A stretch of 64,000 nucleotides of DNA from Butyrivibrio sp. WCD3002 (lineage in GTDB: Bacteria > Bacillota > Clostridia > Lachnospirales > Lachnospiraceae): assembly GCF_000424265.1 (NCBI RefSeq), contig NZ_AUJO01000015.1:49904-113903 (forward strand). The letters run 5' to 3'. Positions 7,732 to 17,192 of the stretch are shown here, piece after piece. Below the pieces are notes generated by a model. The model had not been told where the DNA came from. It did not search any database and saw only the letters and a program-made list of their open reading frames with translations. The number at the start of each line of letters is the position of its first letter. Within the stretch, counting starts at the first letter, position 1. The translations under genes and the position numbers were made by a program.

Positions 7732-9522
7732 TCAGTAGCATCTATACAGTGTCCACATATCCTTTACGGAAACTTCTTCGATATTGTCTATGTTTGGATT
7801 ACTCCGGGTTATCTCATCAAGGATAATATCTCTGTTTTCATGATCTGCCGCGTATACTATAACTTCATCTGAGGAATTTATAGAAGCGTCCTCTATCTCG
7901 CCGGCATTCTCCTCACTTACGTAGAAGAACTTATCGTATTCCAGAAGCTCATCCGTAAGTCTCCAGATATTGTCAGGAGTTTTTTCGTTAAACATTATAA
8001 CAACAGGAATATCCTTCTCGTTAACACTCCTTGCGTAAGCAATTCTCGAAGCATCCTCCGGATACAGGAAAAGTACATTTTGATCTACAACCAATCCCTT
8101 TATGGTTATAAGCAGGAAAATCAAAAATGTTACAAGAGTAGGAATACTTACTTCCATGAGTCTTCTATGTCCCACAATTACCCTTATTCCAACCTTTATA
8201 AAATATACAGCCAAAAGAAGGATAATCGGATAGATCGGCATCTCGTAGCGATTTGAGGTGTTCCCCAGAAGCAGCGCTGTTTTTGCAACTATCAGGAAGT
8301 AACCGGCAGTGGCCGCCACAAGAATTCTGACATGAGCTATATGGAGCTTATCCTTTTTATTTTTCATCCTTACAAAAAAGAATAAACCAATTAGCGCCAA
8401 CACTGAGATTGCTATAACAAGCCACGCAAATCCCGAAAGCAGGTAATCATCAACAAGTCCTACAAAGAATCTGAATCTTTCCCATATATTTGAGCTGTCT
8501 GCAAAAGCTGCCTGTGCTTCCTGGCCTCTGTAGCCTCTGAAAATATGAGAAAAAGCTGCAGGATAAAGTAGAACCGCCCCAATGAGTGCAACGCCGCAGC
8601 CAAATCCGTAAACCAGAAGATACCCGAATCTCTCTGCCATGGAGGCTGCCTGCTGGGCAAATTCCTCATCATCAAGCAGTTCTCCTATTGTCATATTTAT
8701 AGGTGTCCGTTCCGGAGCTTCCGGCATCCCTGATGAATCCAATTTCCTCTTTTTCTTTTTAGGCACCATGAAAAGAAACCATAACCCAAAGGAAAGTGCC
8801 ATCATTACCATAAAGATCAGAAAATAATACTGGGTACTGAATCCCAAAAAACTTACAACCGCTATGCCAAGTACGGTATTCACAAATCCCTTTTTGAATT
8901 CTTTATCGAAAGGTCTTGCCAGAACATAGCCAGTAATCTCATTTCCCACATAGTATCTTTTTATAAGACTTATCAGCCTCATGTGGCAAAGTGCCAAAGC
9001 AAGCATAAACACCGTGAGCCACATGTACATCCTGATAAACATCACACAGGATATTGTCATGGGATTAAATCCATAGGCAAACATAAGCACAAGTCTCTCA
9101 CCATCTGACATTCCAATGCTTCTTGAAAGCTTATTCAGAAGAAAAAAGCTGATGGCAAAGCCTATAAGGTTTAACAAAATCCCCTGCCATTTTGAAAACA
9201 CTCCTGCCGTAAACGAACAGATAGTATGGAGCATATCGTAAAAAAGGGGCGGATGTACATCCCAGGACTGTACAAGATGGACAAGTCCGTAATTAAAGCC
9301 CTCCCCGGGTAAAACAACAAACTCATTTCTAACTGTCTCGGAATCCACCCACTCCCTGTCAGGATAATAGAATCCAAGAGTTCTGTTTGTTGAAAAAAAG
9401 GAATAATACTCATCCTGATGAAAGCCCGACTTTTGAACGCCATAAAAGCATATCGTTGCAATCTGCAGGATAAGCATTGCAATAAGTATTAAATTGATTT
9501 TCTTAGTGACTGTTTCCTTCAT
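7732..9522 (-). CDS. GT-C type membrane glycosyltransferase (dolichyl-phosphate mannosyltransferase-like)
   Basis: 596 residues with an N-terminal membrane helix and about ten further hydrophobic helices. The first extracellular loop holds GFHQDEYYSF, the acidic pair expected in GT-C enzymes, followed by WDVHPPLFY, another mark of the PMT/ArnT-like group. The C-terminal 100 residues are soluble and extracytoplasmic. GT-C enzymes use polyprenyl-phosphate sugars on the outer face of the membrane. It is the last gene of the polysaccharide block before pseB, so it could glycosylate a surface protein or decorate the polymer. Donor and acceptor are unknown. Confidence 0.7.
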   Translation of the reverse strand: MKETVTKKINLILIAMLILQIATICFYGVQKSGFHQDEYYSFFSTNRTLGFYYPDREWVDSETVRNEFVVLPGEGFNYGLVHLVQSWDVHPPLFYDMLHTICSFTAGVFSKWQGILLNLIGFAISFFLLNKLSRSIGMSDGERLVLMFAYGFNPMTISCVMFIRMYMWLTVFMLALALCHMRLISLIKRYYVGNEITGYVLARPFDKEFKKGFVNTVLGIAVVSFLGFSTQYYFLIFMVMMALSFGLWFLFMVPKKKKRKLDSSGMPEAPERTPINMTIGELLDDEEFAQQAASMAERFGYLLVYGFGCGVALIGAVLLYPAAFSHIFRGYRGQEAQAAFADSSNIWERFRFFVGLVDDYLLSGFAWLVIAISVLALIGLFFFVRMKNKKDKLHIAHVRILVAATAGYFLIVAKTALLLGNTSNRYEMPIYPIILLLAVYFIKVGIRVIVGHRRLMEVSIPTLVTFLIFLLITIKGLVVDQNVLFLYPEDASRIAYARSVNEKDIPVVIMFNEKTPDNIWRLTDELLEYDKFFYVSEENAGEIEDASINSSDEVIVYAADHENRDIILDEITRSNPNIDNIEEVSVKDMWTLYRCY

Positions 9523-9530
9523 TTTCCTGT

Positions 9531-10559
9531 CTAATAATCGATTCCTTTTAATTTTGCGTGGAGCTTTCTGATTCCCTTAGGGGCAAGTGCAAAAAGCGTA
9601 AGATATGCTTTGTTTTTGCCCGTCAGATACTTATTTGAAAGCATATCTCCAAAATGCTTTCTCAAAAAGCCAACCACTTCCTTATTGTAAAAAGCATTAT
9701 CCTTTGTCATCCTGCTGATCGGAATGTGCAAAAGATAGTCGAGCCTCTGGAAAAGGCAAAATCTGACAGCTGCCTCCCGCAGCTCCGGAAAATCCTTATC
9801 TACAAGTCTGTATGCCACATCGGAGTTACGTACAATATCCGTAAATACCGGCGGAAAATAATCCTTCTGATCATTCTTTTTTCTGCTGTTACTGCCCGTT
9901 CTGTAAAAGACATGATAGTACTGTCCGGGAAGTATGGCCAACTTTTCCACCCTTTTTAGCATATGTATCATCAGGTAAAAATCTTCGTTGAGCTCATCCT
10001 CAGGAAATCCTTTGCACATACCTGTAAAAAGCTCTCTGCTTGTAAGCTTTGTGCAAAAGGAAGCATCTCCTGTGTGCATAAGCAGTGTTCTGAGATGCTC
10101 CTGTCCTGTAATAATCTTCTTAGTAGAAGGCGGAATACAAACATCTGGGAGTCTTTCGCCGCTTTCCGCAATCTCATCTCTCGAAGCCTGTACCATAAGA
10201 AACGGCGTTCCATCACCATCTCCCTCAAGAGCAGCCTTCATAAGCTCCTCGTACATGTGAGGATCAATATAATCATCCGCATCGACAAAGCCCAGGTAAT
10301 CTCCTGTAGCTACGCTAAGTCCATGATTTCTTGCCTTACTGCTGCCGCCGTTTTCCTGATGGATGACGATAATATTGTCATGCCCCCCGGCAAACTCCTG
10401 AATCCTTGAAAGAGTTCCGTCAGTGGAGCCGTCATCCACAACTATAATCTCCATGAGTTCCTTTGGATAGGTCTGATTGCAAACGGATTCAAGGCATTTT
10501 ATTATTAAATTCTCTATGTTATAAGCAGGAATTATTACGCTTATTTTCTTTGTAAACAA
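9531..10559 (-). CDS. Family 2 glycosyltransferase
   Basis: 342 residues. The GT-A nucleotide-sugar domain is plain: ISVIIPAYNIENLIIKCLESVCNQTYP at the N-terminus, VVDDGSTDGTL, and the metal-binding DADDYID. The C-terminal part is helical without membrane segments. It should add one sugar to a lipid-linked intermediate in the cytoplasm. It is read 8 bases upstream of the GT-C gene. The sugar specificity cannot be read. Confidence 0.88.
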   Translation of the reverse strand: MFTKKISVIIPAYNIENLIIKCLESVCNQTYPKELMEIIVVDDGSTDGTLSRIQEFAGGHDNIIVIHQENGGSSKARNHGLSVATGDYLGFVDADDYIDPHMYEELMKAALEGDGDGTPFLMVQASRDEIAESGERLPDVCIPPSTKKIITGQEHLRTLLMHTGDASFCTKLTSRELFTGMCKGFPEDELNEDFYLMIHMLKRVEKLAILPGQYYHVFYRTGSNSRKKNDQKDYFPPVFTDIVRNSDVAYRLVDKDFPELREAAVRFCLFQRLDYLLHIPISRMTKDNAFYNKEVVGFLRKHFGDMLSNKYLTGKNKAYLTLFALAPKGIRKLHAKLKGIDY

Positions 10560-10588
10560 AAAGCTTCTCCTCTATAAGGTAGTGTTCT

Positions 10589-11812
10589 CTACTCCAGGTG
10601 ATTATCCTCCATAAGGGTTCTCCAAAATGAAGGTGCCTTAATAACGTCAGCAGTACTCATAGGACCCTTGGCAGGTACTGCAATGCTTCCTCCCGATATC
10701 ACCTGATTACAAAAAGCTAACAGTCTCTTAGCGGCATTCTCCGCATTCCACAAGGACACTATAGTCTCATAGGCTGCGCTCTGAAATCTCCGTATCATGG
10801 TATCACCGCTATCTCCTGTCAGCATCAAAAGCTTGTTTTTAAAATCCTTTTTGCTGCATCCATCGAAGGTCAGGCCGTTCTCGCCATCCCTTATAAGATA
10901 TGGAACCGCTCCGGCTTCAGAGGATGCAATGACAGCGCAGGCACTGTTCATGGCTTCATTGACAACAGCTCCCCAGCCCTCAAGATAGTTACTTGCAAAA
11001 ATAAATACATGACTTTTTTCCATGACGGACCTGACTTCATCAGGATTTTTAGATCCGCATAACGTGATGTATTCCTCCAGCCCGCCAGCCTTTATTTTTT
11101 CTGAAAGCTCTGCTCTAAGAGGTCCGTCTCCCACTACATCTATATGAAAATCCACCTTTTCTTTTCGCAAAATCTCTGCAGCATATAAAACAAATTCGGG
11201 ATGCTTAAGCTTTATAAGTCTTGCCGCAAAGCATATCCTTAGCTGTTCTCCGCGTCTGTACAGCATGGAGGAAAGTGTCGCATCATCATATCTTTTAAGG
11301 GGCGGAAAATATCCCCACTTAAAAAGCTTTTCAGGATAGGCGCCTATGAGCTTAAAATCTCCCGATACGTAAGCCCCTGCACAAAGCATATAAACAGGAC
11401 TGTTTTTATATCTTACATGCTCGTCATATTTCGCCATAAGACCTCTTGGCGAAACTGCTTTCCATCTGCCCTCTCTGTATATTCTCTCACTTACTCTTAT
11501 TACAGGTTTTCCGGAATTCATCCTCTGCCTTATGAGTCTGTCTCCATCGCTATCCTTTGGAAGTCCTGTCCAGCCAAGCATTAAAACATCGCAGTTCCTG
11601 ATACAATCTCCACAGAGAGCCTCTTCCTCATAAAACCTATGCACATATGGCAGCTCTTTCGAATCATCGCTCCATCCCATGTCCTTACGCTCCTGCTCCA
11701 TGGGCACAGCCTCAATAAACCTGAAGGAATCTCCAAGACTCTTATACATCTCATCACAAAAGGGAATCTGATGATGATTTATGAAGTTCGAAACAAAGGT
11801 TACAATTATCAT
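10589..11812 (-). CDS. Family 4 glycosyltransferase
   Basis: 407 residues with a GT-B layout. The N-terminal half has FVSNFINHHQIPFCDEMY, and the C-terminal half has RICFAARLIKLKHPE, DVVGDGPLR and HVFIFASNYLEGWGAVVNEAMNSACAVIASSEAGAVPYLI, which is the GT4 EX7E-type donor site. It probably acts in the cytoplasm on the growing repeat unit. Its start overlaps the upstream GT4 gene by 4 bases (ATGA type), so the two are likely co-translated. Confidence 0.88.
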   Translation of the reverse strand: MIIVTFVSNFINHHQIPFCDEMYKSLGDSFRFIEAVPMEQERKDMGWSDDSKELPYVHRFYEEEALCGDCIRNCDVLMLGWTGLPKDSDGDRLIRQRMNSGKPVIRVSERIYREGRWKAVSPRGLMAKYDEHVRYKNSPVYMLCAGAYVSGDFKLIGAYPEKLFKWGYFPPLKRYDDATLSSMLYRRGEQLRICFAARLIKLKHPEFVLYAAEILRKEKVDFHIDVVGDGPLRAELSEKIKAGGLEEYITLCGSKNPDEVRSVMEKSHVFIFASNYLEGWGAVVNEAMNSACAVIASSEAGAVPYLIRDGENGLTFDGCSKKDFKNKLLMLTGDSGDTMIRRFQSAAYETIVSLWNAENAAKRLLAFCNQVISGGSIAVPAKGPMSTADVIKAPSFWRTLMEDNHLE

Positions 11813-13125
11813 ACTCCGGTTATTTCCTGATATATTTCCACAAGCCTTTTAAAATTTGCCTCCGCATCATGGGTGATAAGAGCATGCTTTCTGGCATTAT
11901 CACCATAAACTGCCGCAATCACAGGCTCCCTGAAAATCTGAATGACACATTTTGCAAGGTCGTGAGGATTACCCTCTTCAAATAAAAGACCATCAACATT
12001 TTTATCAAGCATGCTGGGAATACCGCCTGTCTGCGAAGCAACCACAGGCACTCCCAGCAGCATAGCCTCCGCAAGAGAATTAGGAGAATTCTCAATTGTG
12101 GAAGGACATATAAATACATTGCTCTTAAGAAGCTGTTCCTTCATCTGCTCGGCAGAAAGCTTTCCAAGCATTATCACCTTTCCGCCAAGGTGATTCTTTC
12201 GGATAAGTCTTTTTAGATATTTACCATATCCGGTAATTCGAATGGCCAGCGGATATTTGCTCTTACCGGAGGCTCCCTTTTGCTCGTCGGGAACAGTTAC
12301 GGTTTTGCGCCTGATTTTTCCAATGACACTGTTTCCGGCAACATAAATTTTCGTATCAGGAAACTCTGCCAGTATCTCCGGCATTGCTTCCAGCACAAAA
12401 TGAAAGCCCTTTAACGGATAATCACCCTGGGATAAAAAGATACTGTGGGTCACCGTATTTACAGATCTCCAGGTACCTTTATAGAAGGTGGATCTCATGG
12501 TCTCATTCATGTGGTGATAAATGGCAGAAGGATGTATCTCTTCCGTAACCCTCTTATCAAACTCCGTTCTTCCTGTGATATGTCCCGCAAGAGCAATTGT
12601 CTTCTTTTCAGTCTCGCCGCGAAGTCTGAATTTCTCCATCTGCTGAATAAGACTGTCATTTTTATATTTATCTCTGAAGGTCATATCATTCTGAACAGCC
12701 TCGGGAAGATGTGCCATATACACCTTTGCTATCTCGCTGCAAACGCCCTGAATTCCAAGAAGCGTCCTGAACGGTCTTCCAAAGGCTTTTATCGCCGCAA
12801 GACTATGAGGAAATTCTGTTCCAAAAACATGGATCATGTCAGGCTTAAAGTCATCTATTATCTCCTTAAACCTGTCCTCCATTTTTTCATCATATATCTC
12901 GGGAGTATTCAGATCCTCGCTAAATCCGTAGAACCTTACTCCATCAATTTCTTCCACGTCAAAATCGCCCGGAAAACAAATTCCGAGCTGTATCTTTTCC
13001 AAATTTCTGCCTGCCCTCAGCTTCTCATAGGCACCGGAAAGCCATCCCTCTCTGTCTGACCAGGGAAGCCCCTTAGCCCTTGCAAAGGCAGGAAGCATTA
13101 TGTTACATACCCACAAAACTTTCAT
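11809..13125 (-). CDS. Family 4 glycosyltransferase
   Basis: 438 residues, GT-B fold. The N-terminus reads MKVLWVCNIMLPAFARAKGLP, and the C-terminal donor domain shows VFICPSTIENSPNSLAEAMLLGVPVVASQTGGIPSML, a clear GT4 signature with the two Glu residues. No membrane helices. GAAGGAG lies before the ATG, just below a 9-bp inverted repeat in the leader. Part of the surface polysaccharide locus; donor sugar unknown. Confidence 0.88.
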   Translation of the reverse strand: MKVLWVCNIMLPAFARAKGLPWSDREGWLSGAYEKLRAGRNLEKIQLGICFPGDFDVEEIDGVRFYGFSEDLNTPEIYDEKMEDRFKEIIDDFKPDMIHVFGTEFPHSLAAIKAFGRPFRTLLGIQGVCSEIAKVYMAHLPEAVQNDMTFRDKYKNDSLIQQMEKFRLRGETEKKTIALAGHITGRTEFDKRVTEEIHPSAIYHHMNETMRSTFYKGTWRSVNTVTHSIFLSQGDYPLKGFHFVLEAMPEILAEFPDTKIYVAGNSVIGKIRRKTVTVPDEQKGASGKSKYPLAIRITGYGKYLKRLIRKNHLGGKVIMLGKLSAEQMKEQLLKSNVFICPSTIENSPNSLAEAMLLGVPVVASQTGGIPSMLDKNVDGLLFEEGNPHDLAKCVIQIFREPVIAAVYGDNARKHALITHDAEANFKRLVEIYQEITGV

Positions 13126-13139
13126 ACTAAGACTCCTTC

Positions 13140-13175
13140 TATAGTAAGAGGCAAATACTTTTGACGCTTACTATA
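13140..13175 (-). promoter_or_regulatory. 9-bp perfect inverted repeat in the leader of a GT4 gene
   Basis: TATAGTAAG at 13140-13148 pairs with CTTACTATA at 13167-13175 across an 18-base loop, in the 57-base gap between two glycosyltransferase genes. It ends a few bases before the GAAGGAG ribosome site of the downstream GT4 gene. It lacks a T-run, so it looks more like an operator or an RNA hairpin affecting translation than a terminator. Function is unproven. Confidence 0.4.
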
Positions 13176-13182
13176 TGAGCAG

Positions 13183-14073
13183 TTATTTTCGCCCATATAT
13201 AAGGCTTTTTATTTTGTTATAAAAACCTGCTGTCTTAGGATTCTGCGCTATTTTAGTACGAACAGGAGCAAGGGTAAGCGCCCTTAACAGATCGTACTTC
13301 TGAATCTGAGACCTGCTTAGATAAAGATGAATGATCTGCTCCCTCTCCCTCTCGGATATTTTCCTGTTCTCAACTGTCTCTGAAAAGCCGCCACCCTCAT
13401 AGTCTGCAATGAGCATCTTTAGGTATACGGTCTGAGCCTTTTCAACATATACACATCTAAGAAACTGCTCATAATCAGCGCGGACCTTCCACACTGTATC
13501 GAACTGATATCTGAACATAAGTCTGACATCATAGAAGCAGGCCTGATGTGAAGGAACATTTCTGTAGCAGGCAAAATCATTTATCTTTGGAACCGATGAA
13601 ACTCTCTGGCCTGTCTGCATCTCATAAATATCGCCATAGTAAATGGCAGGAAGCGTCGTTCCAAGACTCTTTATCTGATTCATGATCTGCTCATGAACCT
13701 TGGACAGCACAAGAGCACTTGAGAAAACATCTCCGCAGTTTAAGAAGTACACAAATCCCGGCACTTCACCTGCACTTATCTCTGTGCCATATTCCTCCTT
13801 GATGCTTTCAATTGCAATATTCATGGCATCGTAAATTCCATGATCCTTGCCCTTAATAATCTTCGCCTTTTTGTCCGGTGATTCTCCCAAAGAAGTAATT
13901 CCCAGCATCTGCGCCGCTTTTTCAAGAGAACCGTCTGTAGAGCCTCCGTCCTTTATCACGATTCTGTAATCGCTAAAGCTTTGCGTTTTAATACTGTCAA
14001 TTGTTTTAATCAGGTCATCACCTGCATTGTAGGCAACAACAATTATTGTAAAAAAAGGTCTTTTCATATTCAC
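13183..14073 (-). CDS. Family 2 glycosyltransferase (WcaA/colanic-acid type)
   Basis: 296 residues. The N-terminus FFTIIVVAYNAGDDLIKTIDSIKTQSF and KDGGSTDGSLEKA mark a GT2 enzyme of the group that uses DGGSTDGT rather than DDGSTD. FLNCGDVFSS replaces the usual DADD metal site, as is common in this subgroup. No membrane segments. Part of the assembly line for the repeat unit. Confidence 0.85.
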   Translation of the reverse strand: MNMKRPFFTIIVVAYNAGDDLIKTIDSIKTQSFSDYRIVIKDGGSTDGSLEKAAQMLGITSLGESPDKKAKIIKGKDHGIYDAMNIAIESIKEEYGTEISAGEVPGFVYFLNCGDVFSSALVLSKVHEQIMNQIKSLGTTLPAIYYGDIYEMQTGQRVSSVPKINDFACYRNVPSHQACFYDVRLMFRYQFDTVWKVRADYEQFLRCVYVEKAQTVYLKMLIADYEGGGFSETVENRKISEREREQIIHLYLSRSQIQKYDLLRALTLAPVRTKIAQNPKTAGFYNKIKSLIYGRK

Positions 14074-14096
14074 ACCTCGATAAACTCTTCCCCCGG

Positions 14097-15257
14097 TCAG
14101 CCAAAGCCTCTTTCTGACAGGGTCGCAGGAAGCTCATGGAAAAAGATCGTCACATAGGGCAGAACCCTCACTCCGTCATCAGCTGCTCTTCTCATGTACA
14201 TTGCAAAGTACAAAACGCAAAAGGCTATAACAGCAACTCTTGCCAGAAACTTAAGGTTCACTCTGGACTTGATGTCCTCCTTCATTCTAAGAAGGATTGC
14301 AGGCACATAAAAAATCTGTGTCACCGTAAGATAATAAGCAATTCTGGATACCGTTGGCAAAAATGAGCAGAACACATACAGTGCAAAGGCACCCAGATTA
14401 CACATGAAGTAAAATCTCATTTTCTTATCGGCCAGTACATCTTTTCCGAGAACATACGCGGCAAAAATCATTACTCCAAGACACCTTGCAATACTTACCG
14501 TACTTGTACCGCCGCTTAAAAACTCTGTCCCTTCATAGGAGGGATAAATCTTTATGGCGATCTTTAAATAAATATCCTTAAGAAAAAGCGTTGAGATACA
14601 AAGAGCTCCAAAGGCTCCGTACATCCATCTTTTCCACCTGAATGCTGCCAGAGGATAAAGCACCAGAACCACCAAAAGGGACTTATGAAAAAGGGATCCC
14701 AAAAGTACCACAAATACAAAGGCCGGCCAGTCCCTCTTAAGGCAAAATCTCATGGCAACAAGAGCTGCACCCAGTGCAAGATAATACCTGACTGTGCTTA
14801 TGGACTGGAAGTAATACCCCAGAAGCATAAACATCATAAAGGACATCCAAAAATCCTCAGATTGTCTGTAAATCTCACTTAAAAACAGCGCAACAGTAAC
14901 CGCCGCAAAAATGGCAAACACCGCTACATAATTCTCAAAGCCGGAAATCCTGTAAACAATTCTTGTCAGGGTATTAAATCCCCATTCCGTCGGAACAATG
15001 GCATCACTGTAAGCCCTGTGCATAATCTCCACATATTTACTGTAATCGTTACCCACATTCAGCCTTATGGCAGATATTCCTGTAAGCAGCACAAAAATTG
15101 CCAGAAGACCAGCACGACTTTTTAACTGGCTTCTGGTAATTCCGCGATATACATAATTATAATCATCTCTTACTAATGCCGTGGGCAGCTTCTGCTTCGA
15201 CTTTATGGTAAGTGCGATCAAAAGAACCGAAGCTGTCAGCAACAGATATACTATCAT
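14097..15257 (-). CDS. EpsG-family polysaccharide polymerase (Wzy-like)
   Basis: 386 residues with roughly ten membrane helices. The motif AIRLNVGNDYSKYVEIMHRAY matches the EpsG family signature (R.GNDY..Y), and STVRYYLALG and FHKSLL are also typical. EpsG/Wzy proteins polymerise lipid-linked repeat units on the outer face of the membrane. No other polymerase candidate of this type lies in the locus, so this is the likely polymerase of the exported polysaccharide. Family call good; exact linkage unknown. Confidence 0.8.
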   Translation of the reverse strand: MIVYLLLTASVLLIALTIKSKQKLPTALVRDDYNYVYRGITRSQLKSRAGLLAIFVLLTGISAIRLNVGNDYSKYVEIMHRAYSDAIVPTEWGFNTLTRIVYRISGFENYVAVFAIFAAVTVALFLSEIYRQSEDFWMSFMMFMLLGYYFQSISTVRYYLALGAALVAMRFCLKRDWPAFVFVVLLGSLFHKSLLVVLVLYPLAAFRWKRWMYGAFGALCISTLFLKDIYLKIAIKIYPSYEGTEFLSGGTSTVSIARCLGVMIFAAYVLGKDVLADKKMRFYFMCNLGAFALYVFCSFLPTVSRIAYYLTVTQIFYVPAILLRMKEDIKSRVNLKFLARVAVIAFCVLYFAMYMRRAADDGVRVLPYVTIFFHELPATLSERGFG

Positions 15258-15278
15258 AGTCTTTCCACCATACAGTTC

Positions 15279-16064
15279 TTATCTACTTGCATCCTTTACG
15301 CCTTTTGTCATGATAATAAAGCATCTTGGCATCGATATTTCTCTGCACATCTGCTTTCTGTGTGCAAGTAAAAATCTCAGACACATAGGTATCGCAAGAT
15401 CTCCATACAAATGCTTATAGAGATATCCTCTGTCATAGAAAAACTTCTCGTTATATCCAGAAAACCAAGTAGAAGGACGTCCGCCCTCTTCATGTCCGAT
15501 CTGGATGCTGGTTCTGTAAATTCTGATTCCCTTATCAAGACATTCCTTTATAAAAAGAGAATCTTCCCCATTACTGTACTTTGCCCCTCCGCCAAAAAGA
15601 AGTGAAAAGGTTATGTTTTTTTTGTGAAGCTTCTCCCTTCTGGCAATAATGGCATAGGCGGGATATCTTCCATAGTTCTTGTAAGTCACTCTGGCAAAAT
15701 CAGTGTTGTGATAGGTCTCTCTTCCCTTAGCCTGCTTCACATTGAACATGATCATATCAGCCTCCGGATGGGAATCAAATTCCTTCTCCACAAGCGCTGT
15801 ATACCCATCATTCAGAACTATATCTTCATCGCAGAACTGAATAAACTCGTGATCAGCACGCATAAGTGCAAGATTCCTTGAAAGTCCGACGCCTTTCTCA
15901 TTGCAGTTATATATCTTAAGCTTGTAGCCCTTGTAGCTTTGCTCAGCATAACTGAATTTCATCTTCTGATTGATGACAATGGTATCAGACTGAATATTCA
16001 TTTTTACGGGCAGTCTGTCCGTATCCTCAGACAGCGCCGAAACCAAAAGCTGTATTCTCGTCAT
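15279..16064 (-). CDS. Family 2-like glycosyltransferase
   Basis: About 261 residues from the ATG at 16064, which lies one base after the stop codon of the Wzz-like gene; a longer start at 16109 would overlap that gene and adds a non-conserved N-terminus. The N-terminus MTRIQLLVSALSEDTD and the block KGVGLSRNLALMRADHEFIQFCDEDIVL resemble the nucleotide-sugar region of GT2 enzymes, with CDED as the metal site. It is a more divergent member of the family. Acts presumably in the cytoplasm on the repeat unit. Confidence 0.75.
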   Translation of the reverse strand: MTRIQLLVSALSEDTDRLPVKMNIQSDTIVINQKMKFSYAEQSYKGYKLKIYNCNEKGVGLSRNLALMRADHEFIQFCDEDIVLNDGYTALVEKEFDSHPEADMIMFNVKQAKGRETYHNTDFARVTYKNYGRYPAYAIIARREKLHKKNITFSLLFGGGAKYSNGEDSLFIKECLDKGIRIYRTSIQIGHEEGGRPSTWFSGYNEKFFYDRGYLYKHLYGDLAIPMCLRFLLAHRKQMCREISMPRCFIIMTKGVKDASR

Positions 16065-16065
16065 A

Positions 16066-17160
16066 TTAAAGTCCCAAATATCGCTCCATAAACCTCTTGT
16101 CCGCATCAATAAGTATCATGCCAAGTACAGGGCATCCCAGCTTTTTAAGCTGCGATATCAGATGTGCGGTCATTGCTCCGTTCCTCTTACCTGCCGTGAT
16201 CATTATCAGGGCACCGTTAACTGTTTTAAGACTCCCCTCTGCATCCTTGTTATCACCGGGAAGCGGCAAGGGAACAAATTTCATTCTTTCGGAAACAGTG
16301 CTTCCAAGTACCGCCTTTAGCTTATCGGTATTTTTCACAGCAAGCTCAGCGCCGCCTCTGTCATCCACGCAGAACACCGCAGCCTCCATAACGCTGCTCA
16401 TATTTGCCTCATAGGCTGAGAGAAGTTCATTTCTGAAAAATGAAGGCTCCTCCTGTCCATCTCTTGTTATCACTCCAAAAACAGGAATGCGATATCTTTT
16501 CTCTGCATCCTCCGGAATAAATACCGCATCGTTCATGGACTCCAAAATAAGCTCAGCAAGAATGGCAATTATAAGCGCTGCTACTGCGCCAAGAATTATT
16601 GCTGTACAAATCCTGTCAGATAAAAGTCTAAGCTTTACCTCAGACCTTCCAAGAAGCTTTATCTGATCAAAGGCCGTATTATTTTTTCCGTAGTTTACAA
16701 GTGCATCATTCATGGCCAGAGTCATGGCCTCGGTGAGCTCTAAATCAGGGTTTTCCACTGTAAGTACCATAACTCTTACGTCTGATGGAATATCCGCGCT
16801 TACACTCTCAGCTATTACATCCTTGGTTATCCCGTTATAACCGGCATTCTCCAAGCCCTTTATCACATCGCCGACTATAGCATCATCCGTCTTTATAAGA
16901 GTGTTCCAGGTATAAGCATTGTACCAGTCAACCTGAGTTCCCTTATTTTCATCATAGGCAAAATAAATATATAAAGTGGAATCAGTGTAGTAATTCCTTG
17001 GAGCAGCAAAAACTACATTCGAAAGAAAATATATCAGTCCGCCTACAGCAGCACCTGCAACTGCAGCTAATACCACAACCCATAGCTTTGATAACAGCCT
17101 TAAGTAAAATGCTCGTAAATTTATTATCTCACTGTCGTAATTCTCTGTTTTTCTACTCAT
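16066..17160 (-). CDS. Wzz-type chain-length protein with a degenerate kinase-like C-terminus
   Basis: 364 residues. The N-terminal part (about 1-210) is a Wzz/YveK domain: a membrane helix near residues 28-50, an extracytoplasmic region, and a second helix near 180-205. The C-terminal part (about 220-364) has the length and position of the tyrosine autokinase partner (VMEAAVFCVDD, ALIMITAGKRNGAMTAHLISQLKKLGCPVLGMILIDAD, like the Walker B and later strands of CpsD), but no Walker A P-loop is visible and there is no Tyr cluster. It may therefore control chain length without kinase activity. It directly follows the priming transferase gene. Confidence 0.75.
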   Translation of the reverse strand: MSRKTENYDSEIINLRAFYLRLLSKLWVVVLAAVAGAAVGGLIYFLSNVVFAAPRNYYTDSTLYIYFAYDENKGTQVDWYNAYTWNTLIKTDDAIVGDVIKGLENAGYNGITKDVIAESVSADIPSDVRVMVLTVENPDLELTEAMTLAMNDALVNYGKNNTAFDQIKLLGRSEVKLRLLSDRICTAIILGAVAALIIAILAELILESMNDAVFIPEDAEKRYRIPVFGVITRDGQEEPSFFRNELLSAYEANMSSVMEAAVFCVDDRGGAELAVKNTDKLKAVLGSTVSERMKFVPLPLPGDNKDAEGSLKTVNGALIMITAGKRNGAMTAHLISQLKKLGCPVLGMILIDADKRFMERYLGL

Positions 17161-17192
17161 AGTCAGGCAGCTCCTGTCACGTAGCGTTAAGA

